A DNA stretch of 10,612 nucleotides from JANYJJ01 sp043749975 (lineage in GTDB: Bacteria > Pseudomonadota > Gammaproteobacteria > Burkholderiales > Burkholderiaceae_C), in assembly GCA_043749975.1 (NCBI GenBank), contig JAYVCL010000200.1, forward strand, positions 1 to 10,612, given 5' to 3'. Shown piece by piece: positions 6,762 through 10,612 of this stretch. Made by a program: the position numbers and the translations under genes. The first letter of the stretch is position 1. Every line of letters starts with the position of its first letter. The notes under the pieces are model-generated. The model did no database searches, was not told where the DNA came from, and saw only the letters and a list, made by a program, of their open reading frames with translations.

Positions 6762-6848
6762 GCCGGAGTGGCGAAATTGGTAGACGCAGGGGACTCAAAA
6801 TCCCCCGGTAGAAATACTGTCCCGGTTCGAGTCCGGGCCCCGGCACCA
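6762..6848 (+). tRNA. tRNA-Leu, anticodon CAA
   Basis: An 87-nt class II tRNA with encoded CCA. Acceptor strand GCCGGAG at 6762-6768; D-arm with AAATTGGTAGACGC; anticodon stem GGGGA/TCCCC around the loop CTCAAAA, placing anticodon CAA at 6796-6798 (reads UUG). A long variable arm (CGGTA-GAAA-TACTG) is typical of tRNA-Leu. T-arm is CCCGG-TTCGAGT-CCGGG. The 3' acceptor strand is CCCCGGC at 6838-6844, then discriminator A and CCA. Pair 6-67 comes out as A-C, a mismatch in the acceptor stem; all other acceptor pairs are Watson-Crick. A run of five T at 6855-6859 follows closely and may help termination. Single tRNA, divergent from cysM. Confidence 0.97.
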
Positions 6849-6957
6849 ACTCGGTTTTTGCGCATGCCCCTCACGCAGCGATCCAACGCGCCACTGTGAG
6901 GCTGATCGCGGCGCGAAACAGCTACGCTTCGCTTCCTCGAACTCACCGGATTCGCGC

Positions 6958-7557
6958 ATGCCCCCGATGCCTCCCGTCACCCAAGCCCTGTTGCTGATCA
7001 ACGTGGCGGCGTTTTGCCTGCAGTTTTTCGTGGGTGCGTGGTTCACCCAGTTGCTCGCACTGTGGCCACTGGGAAATGGTTTTCTGCCCTGGCAAGTGGT
7101 GAGCTACGCGTTCTTGCACGGCAGCATCGGGCACCTGTTTTTCAACATGCTCGGGCTGTGGATGTTCGGTGCCGAACTGGAGCGCGTCTGGGGCAACAAG
7201 CGCTTCATCCAGTTCTACGCCGCCAGCGTTTTGACGGCTGCGGCGGCCCAGTTGCTCATCACCTCGCTGACTGGATCGGTCTACCCGACCGTGGGTGCCT
7301 CGGGCGGACTGTTCGGGCTGCTGCTGGCCTTCGCGATGATGTTTCCCGACCGCATCATCATGCCGCTGTTCCCGCCGATTCCGATGAAGGCGAAATACTT
7401 CGTCGCGCTGTACGGCGGGCTGGAATTGTTCCTCGGCGTCACGGGCGAACGCTCAGGCGTGGCCCACTTCGCGCACCTCGGCGGCATGCTCGGCGGCTAT
7501 CTGATGATTCGGTATTGGCGCGGCCAAGCGCCTTTTGGTGGTGGCAAGCGCCGCTGA
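6958..7557 (+). CDS. Rhomboid family intramembrane serine protease
   Basis: 199 residues, mostly hydrophobic, with about six membrane segments (roughly residues 7-27, 50-71, 84-104, 112-130, 147-161 and 167-185), the basic six-helix rhomboid core. The catalytic Ser is Ser115 in GASGGLFG and the catalytic His is most likely His173 in VAHFAHLGGMLGGY. The second helix carries HGSIGHLFFNML, whose His59 and Asn63 correspond to the oxyanion-side HxxxN of GlpG. Rhomboids cut transmembrane substrates inside the inner membrane; the substrate here is unknown. No extra N-terminal cytoplasmic domain is present, unlike GlpG. The ATG at 6958 begins just before the first helix; no Shine-Dalgarno is evident. 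The C-terminus ends in a short basic tail (GGGKRR). Followed by a long hairpin and the convergent ghrA-like gene. The tRNA gene ends 109 bp upstream; shared transcription is possible but not shown. Confidence 0.93.
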   Translation: MPPMPPVTQALLLINVAAFCLQFFVGAWFTQLLALWPLGNGFLPWQVVSYAFLHGSIGHLFFNMLGLWMFGAELERVWGNKRFIQFYAASVLTAAAAQLLITSLTGSVYPTVGASGGLFGLLLAFAMMFPDRIIMPLFPPIPMKAKYFVALYGGLELFLGVTGERSGVAHFAHLGGMLGGYLMIRYWRGQAPFGGGKRR

Positions 7558-7561
7558 AAGC

Positions 7562-7619
7562 CTGAGAGGCTGAGAGGCAATCGGATGCACCCGCGTCCGA
7601 TTGCCTCTCAGCCTCTGAG
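7562..7619. terminator. Long bidirectional hairpin between convergent genes
   Basis: Two 24-base arms (7562-7585 and 7596-7619) are inverted copies with one mismatch, around a 10-base loop TGCACCCGCG. It begins 4 bp after the rhomboid stop and ends 14 bp before the ghrA-like stop, so it can serve both strands. There is no T-run on either side, so it is not a textbook intrinsic terminator; it may still end transcription or protect 3' ends. Each arm contains a direct repeat of CTGAGAGG or its near match. Confidence 0.75.
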
Positions 7620-7633
7620 TCCGGATCGCGGTT

Positions 7634-8545
7634 TCAATACCCCGCCGACCGGTCCACCAACCTCGGCAGCGGCTCACCGCGTTGCAGTGCTCGCAGACCC
7701 TCGACGAATTGCGTGGCGATGGTGGCCATCGACGACTGGGCCGCAATGTGCGGCGTGATGCTGATGCCTGGCACCGCCCACAGCGGGTCGTCGGCCCGCA
7801 TCGGCTCATGCTGCTGCACATCGAGCGCCGCACCCGCAAGCTGCCCGCTGCGTACTGCGGCGATCAGATCGGCCTCGACCACGTGCCCGCCACGCGCGAT
7901 GTTGATCAGGTAGCCACCCTGCGGCAGCAACGCGAGCGTGCGCGCATTCAGCAGCCCCTGTGTGGCAGAGGTCAACGGCAAGGCGCACACGACGATGGCG
8001 CTGAGCTGCAACAGGCTGTCGAGGTCGTTGACGTTTTCAGTGCGCGAACGGCGGTTCCAGCCCTGCACCTCGAAACCCACGCCTCGCAGAAGTTGCGCAA
8101 TCACGCTGCCGGTGGCCCCCATGCCCAGCACCGTCACACGGCTGCGCATCGCTGCCATGGGGTGCCGCACCCATTGCCGTGATTGCTGCTGCGCTTCGTA
8201 GCGCGGCAAGCCGCGTGCATGGCGCAAGGCCATCATCACGACGAACTGGGCAATGCCTTCGGCTTGTTCAATATCGACGATGCGCGACACCGCAACATGG
8301 GCCGGCAAGTCGGGGGCCAGCAGCTTTTCGACCCCGGCGGCCACCGAGCAAACCCACCTCAGCTTCGGCAATCGTGGGGCCACGCCGTGCGGCAGGCGCC
8401 AGCCCAGCACCACTTCGACATCGGCCAACTCGGCGTTGTCGATGTCGGCACGGTAGCTCAGCAGATTCAGCTCAGGCGCCAACGCGGCAATGGCATCGGC
8501 GAAAGCTGCGGCGGGCAGCGGGTCGGTGAGCAGGAGCGTCTTCAT
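7634..8545 (-). CDS. ghrA: Glyoxylate/hydroxypyruvate reductase A-like dehydrogenase
   Basis: 303 residues, D-2-hydroxyacid dehydrogenase family, GhrA branch. This branch reduces glyoxylate to glycolate and hydroxypyruvate to glycerate with NADPH in the cytoplasm. All key residues are present: glycine loop GMGATG at 141-146; catalytic Arg218 in INIARGG; Asp242 with Glu247 in LDVQQHEP; and His266 in TPHIAA. Arg residues after the second Rossmann strand (GWNRRSR, 162-168) favour NADP over NAD. The C-terminal VDRSAGY resembles the VDRARGY end of E. coli GhrA. The ATG at 8545 is preferred to an in-frame TTG at 8560 because MKTLLLTDP begins at the first strand. Lies 26 bp downstream of the SDR gene, probably co-transcribed. 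A useful contrast to the family member at 2941-3918, where every catalytic residue is changed. Substrate assignment is by family resemblance only. Confidence 0.88.
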   Translation of the reverse strand: MKTLLLTDPLPAAAFADAIAALAPELNLLSYRADIDNAELADVEVVLGWRLPHGVAPRLPKLRWVCSVAAGVEKLLAPDLPAHVAVSRIVDIEQAEGIAQFVVMMALRHARGLPRYEAQQQSRQWVRHPMAAMRSRVTVLGMGATGSVIAQLLRGVGFEVQGWNRRSRTENVNDLDSLLQLSAIVVCALPLTSATQGLLNARTLALLPQGGYLINIARGGHVVEADLIAAVRSGQLAGAALDVQQHEPMRADDPLWAVPGISITPHIAAQSSMATIATQFVEGLRALQRGEPLPRLVDRSAGY

Positions 8546-8571
8546 TCGAACGGCTTTCAACAGGCGATGGA

Positions 8572-9465
8572 TCAGGCCCGCAGACCGGTGTGAACGGTCG
8601 GGTGGCGCAGCTTGAGTTTCAGCTCGGTTTTCAAGCGCACATTGCTCAGCCGCCGCGACTCGCTCATGAAACTCATCAGCATCGGCGACAACTCAAGACG
8701 CGCCTGTTCGCGTGTGAGGCGGCGCGGGCGAGGCAGGCCTTCGAGGTCGGCAGCCAAGTCGAAGTAGTCGCCCATCTTGAGGTCGCTGTCGTCGCAGACG
8801 TTCACCGCGCGCTGCGGCAGGCCGCGCACCAAGGCGGCCACGCAAGCGCGCGCCAGATCGTCGGCATGAATGTGGTTGGTGAACACGTCGTCATGCGCCG
8901 CCAACACCGGCGTGCCACGCGCCAACCGTTCGCGCGGGTGGCCGCCCACGCGATCGCCTGCGTAAATTCCCGGAATGCGCAGCAGCGTCACGCGCGCACC
9001 ATTCGAGCGGCCATACCGCCTCAGCCGCGCCTCTGCATCGACGCGGCGGCGGGCACGATCGGTGCCCGGGTCGACGCGGCGCGTCTCATCGAATTGCGCG
9101 CCACCGCAATCGCCATAAACGCCGCTGGTGCTCCCGTACACGATGCGGCGAACGCGGCCCTGGCGCGCCAGCGCTTGCAGCAGCCTGGCCGTGCGTGGGT
9201 CGGTGGCACCGCGCAAGGGCGGCGGGGCGAGGTGCAGCACGCTGTCGGCCAAGCCCGCGAGCCGGGCCAACGTGGCGGCGTCGTCCAGGTTGCCGAGCAG
9301 CGGAACCGCGCCGGCATCTCGCAATGCCTGCACACGCGCCGGGCTCGAGGTCAGCGCCAGCAGGCGATAGCGACCGCGCAGCAGCTTCACCACGCGCAAG
9401 CCCACGTCGCCGCAGCCGACGATCAGCAGGGTCGGACGTTTGAAAGCCGTTGGTCGGGAGGGCAT
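8572..9465 (-). CDS. NAD-dependent epimerase/dehydratase-like SDR protein
   Basis: 297 residues from the ATG at 9465; an in-frame TTG at 9501 would add 12 residues ahead of the first strand. An extended-type Rossmann protein: VGCGDVGLRVVKLL (Gly17, Gly19, Gly22) binds the dinucleotide, YGSTSGVYGD at 110-119 is the usual strand-4/5 motif, RIPGIYAGDR at 163-172 and NHIHADDLARA at 197-207 are typical of epimerase/dehydratase folds. The YxxxK catalytic pair expected about 20-25 residues after GVYGD is not seen; that region is Arg-rich (TDRARRRVDAE). It resembles the uncharacterised E. coli YeeZ type, which also lacks a clear YxxxK. The C-terminal third is rich in Arg and Leu. First gene of a two-gene set with the GhrA-like reductase; divergent from the 2Fe-2S reductase. 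Reaction unknown. Confidence 0.85.
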   Translation of the reverse strand: MPSRPTAFKRPTLLIVGCGDVGLRVVKLLRGRYRLLALTSSPARVQALRDAGAVPLLGNLDDAATLARLAGLADSVLHLAPPPLRGATDPRTARLLQALARQGRVRRIVYGSTSGVYGDCGGAQFDETRRVDPGTDRARRRVDAEARLRRYGRSNGARVTLLRIPGIYAGDRVGGHPRERLARGTPVLAAHDDVFTNHIHADDLARACVAALVRGLPQRAVNVCDDSDLKMGDYFDLAADLEGLPRPRRLTREQARLELSPMLMSFMSESRRLSNVRLKTELKLKLRHPTVHTGLRA

Positions 9466-9498
9466 GCGCTGCAGAAGGCCAGGGTTTGTGAAGGCGGG

Positions 9499-9504
9499 CA
9501 AAAT
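9499..9504 (+). promoter_or_regulatory. Possible -10 element of the 2Fe-2S reductase gene
   Basis: CAAAAT followed by CGCGGCT has the same layout as the -10 regions before valS and tRNA-Leu and would start transcription near 9511, about 22 nt before the ATG at 9533. It matches TATAAT at only four positions and I see no good -35 box at the right distance. Confidence 0.3.
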
Positions 9505-9532
9505 CGCGGCTCAGTTCCACAGCAAGTTTCCC

Positions 9533-10570
9533 ATGACCTTTACCGTCACCGTGCAGCCCAGCGGGCGCAGCTTTCAAGTCTCTCGCGACGAACCGATTCT
9601 GGCGGCGGCGATACGCCAGGGCATCGGTCTGCCCTACGGCTGCAAAGACGGTGCCTGCGGCTCCTGCAAGAGCCGCTTGCTGGAAGGCCGCGTGATTCAC
9701 GGCGCGCACCAGAGCAAGGCCTTGAGCGCTGAAGAAGCCGAGGCGGGCTGGACCCTGACGTGCTGCGCTGCGGCGCAAACCGACGTGGTGATCGAGGCCC
9801 GCACCGTAGCGGGCGCGGGCGAGTTCGCGGTGCGCAAGATGCCCGCGCGGCTCACGCGCATCGACCGCCCAGCCCCCGACGTTGCTGTGCTGACCTTGCA
9901 ACTGCCAGCCAACGGCGCGCTGCAGTACCACGCCGGCCAGTACATCGAATTCATCTTGCGCGACAACGCGCGGCGCAGCTACTCGATGGCGAATGCGCCG
10001 CACACCCAGGGCGACAGGCCGTGGCTCGAACTGCACATTCGCCACATGCCCGGCGGCCTGTTCACCGACACGGTTTTCGGCGCCTTGAAAGAGAAAGACA
10101 TCTTGCGCATCGAGGGCCCGTTCGGCAGCTTCTTCCTGCGCGAAGACTGCACCAAACCCATCGTGCTGCTGGCCTCGGGCACCGGGTTTGCGCCCATCAA
10201 GGCCATCATCGAGCAGTTGCAGTTCAAAGGCAGCCAGCGCCGCACTGTGCTGTATTGGGGTTGCCGCAGCCGCGCCGACCTGTATCAACAAGAGTGGGCG
10301 CTGAACGCCGCCGCGCAGATGCCGAACCTGCACTACATCCCGGTGTTGTCCGAGCCGAAACCGCAGGACGAATGGACCGGGCGCAGCGGCTTGGTCCACC
10401 AGGCGGTGATGCACGATCACCCCGACTTGTCGGGGCATCAGGTGTACGCCTGCGGCGCGCCCATCATGGTGGAATCAGCGCAACACGATTTCACGCTGAA
10501 ATGCGGCTTGCCGAACGACGAGTTCTATGCCGATTCGTTCACTTCTGAAGCCGACAAGCATGGCGACTGA
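9533..10570 (+). CDS. 2Fe-2S ferredoxin / FAD / NAD(P) oxidoreductase (AscD-like)
   Basis: 345 residues in three domains. Residues 1-90 are a plant-type 2Fe-2S ferredoxin with Cys37, Cys42, Cys45 (GCKDGACGSCKS) and Cys77 (LTCC). Residues about 100-200 are a flavin domain with RSYSMAN at 148-154. Residues about 205-335 are the NAD(P) domain with LLASGTGFAPIKAI, YWGCRSRADLY and VYACGAPIMV. Such proteins pass electrons from NAD(P)H through FAD and the cluster to a partner. Relatives in this order are often named CDP-6-deoxy-delta-3,4-glucoseen reductase after AscD/DdhD, but no deoxysugar dehydrase or CDP-sugar gene is present here, so a general electron-transfer role is as likely. The ATG at 9533 gives the MTFTVTVQPSGRSF start of the ferredoxin fold; an open frame back to 9440 adds non-family residues. 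Its start is 67 bp from that of the divergent SDR gene. No downstream partner is visible before the window ends. Confidence 0.92.
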   Translation: MTFTVTVQPSGRSFQVSRDEPILAAAIRQGIGLPYGCKDGACGSCKSRLLEGRVIHGAHQSKALSAEEAEAGWTLTCCAAAQTDVVIEARTVAGAGEFAVRKMPARLTRIDRPAPDVAVLTLQLPANGALQYHAGQYIEFILRDNARRSYSMANAPHTQGDRPWLELHIRHMPGGLFTDTVFGALKEKDILRIEGPFGSFFLREDCTKPIVLLASGTGFAPIKAIIEQLQFKGSQRRTVLYWGCRSRADLYQQEWALNAAAQMPNLHYIPVLSEPKPQDEWTGRSGLVHQAVMHDHPDLSGHQVYACGAPIMVESAQHDFTLKCGLPNDEFYADSFTSEADKHGD

Positions 10571-10612
10571 CGACCACGATCCGCTCCACCACTGAAACCA
10601 GCCACGCAACAC

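Noticed and set aside
6762..6848. tRNA gene as an attachment site for an integrated element
   Set aside because: No integrase, no direct repeat of the tRNA 3' end that I can see, and the flanking genes look like core genes.
6869..6901. CCTCAC/GTGAGG inverted repeat after tRNA-Leu as a terminator
   Set aside because: Six-base arms around a 21-base loop with no T-run; too weak to call.
9086..10438. 450-codon open frame antisense to the 2Fe-2S reductase and part of the SDR gene
   Set aside because: It crosses two well-supported genes and shows no recognisable domain; part of it merely reads the SDR gene in another frame.
1..10612. A new defence, secretion or mobile system
   Set aside because: Nearly every gene has a recognisable housekeeping-type family, with even composition and no mobile-element genes; I found no cluster that needs such an explanation.

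Overview
The window is GC-rich, densely packed core-genome DNA. The encoded proteins (a ValRS with the HMGH/KMSKS signatures, a GalU, a CysM that ends DRGDRYLSTGVF, a GhrA-type reductase) look like those of a betaproteobacterium of the order Burkholderiales, probably a Comamonadaceae or Rubrivivax/Leptothrix-type relative. That placement is an inference from the look of the proteins and from promoter-like elements of the form CATAAT/TACAAT followed by GC-rich sequence; no search was run. I see no transposase, integrase, phage gene, CRISPR array or toxin-antitoxin pair, and no sign of foreign base composition.

Layout. (1) 1-2999: valS on the plus strand, with a likely -10 element at the window edge. 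(2) 2941-3918, minus: a D-2-hydroxyacid dehydrogenase family protein whose three catalytic residues and glycine-rich loop are all altered, so it is probably not a dehydrogenase; its 3' end overlaps valS tail to tail by 59 bp. (3) 4000-4866, plus: galU, divergent from the previous gene. (4) 4875-4940: a short tandem array of 27-bp units carrying palindromes, between the convergent galU and tusA genes. (5) 4924-6676, minus: an apparent operon cysM - zinc-ribbon Nudix hydrolase - tusA with gaps of 8 and 26 bp. (6) 6697-6848, plus: promoter and gene for tRNA-Leu(CAA). (7) 6958-7557, plus: rhomboid-type intramembrane serine protease. (8) 7562-7619: a 24-bp-arm hairpin between convergent genes. (9) 7634-9465, minus: an atypical extended SDR protein followed by a GhrA-like hydroxypyruvate/glyoxylate reductase, 26 bp apart. 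(10) 9533-10570, plus: a three-domain 2Fe-2S/FAD/NAD oxidoreductase. The last 42 bases hold nothing I can call. No stretch over 300 bases lacks a gene.

How the genes fit together: most are unrelated housekeeping functions (translation, UDP-glucose supply, cysteine synthesis and sulfur transfer, membrane proteolysis, small-acid reduction, electron transfer). The one grouping with a possible shared theme is cysM-Nudix-tusA (cysteine synthase plus a sulfur-carrier protein). I did not find a new multi-gene defence or mobile system. The most unusual things are the apparent pseudoenzyme at 2941-3918, the palindromic repeat array at 4875-4940, and the sulfur-related operon.
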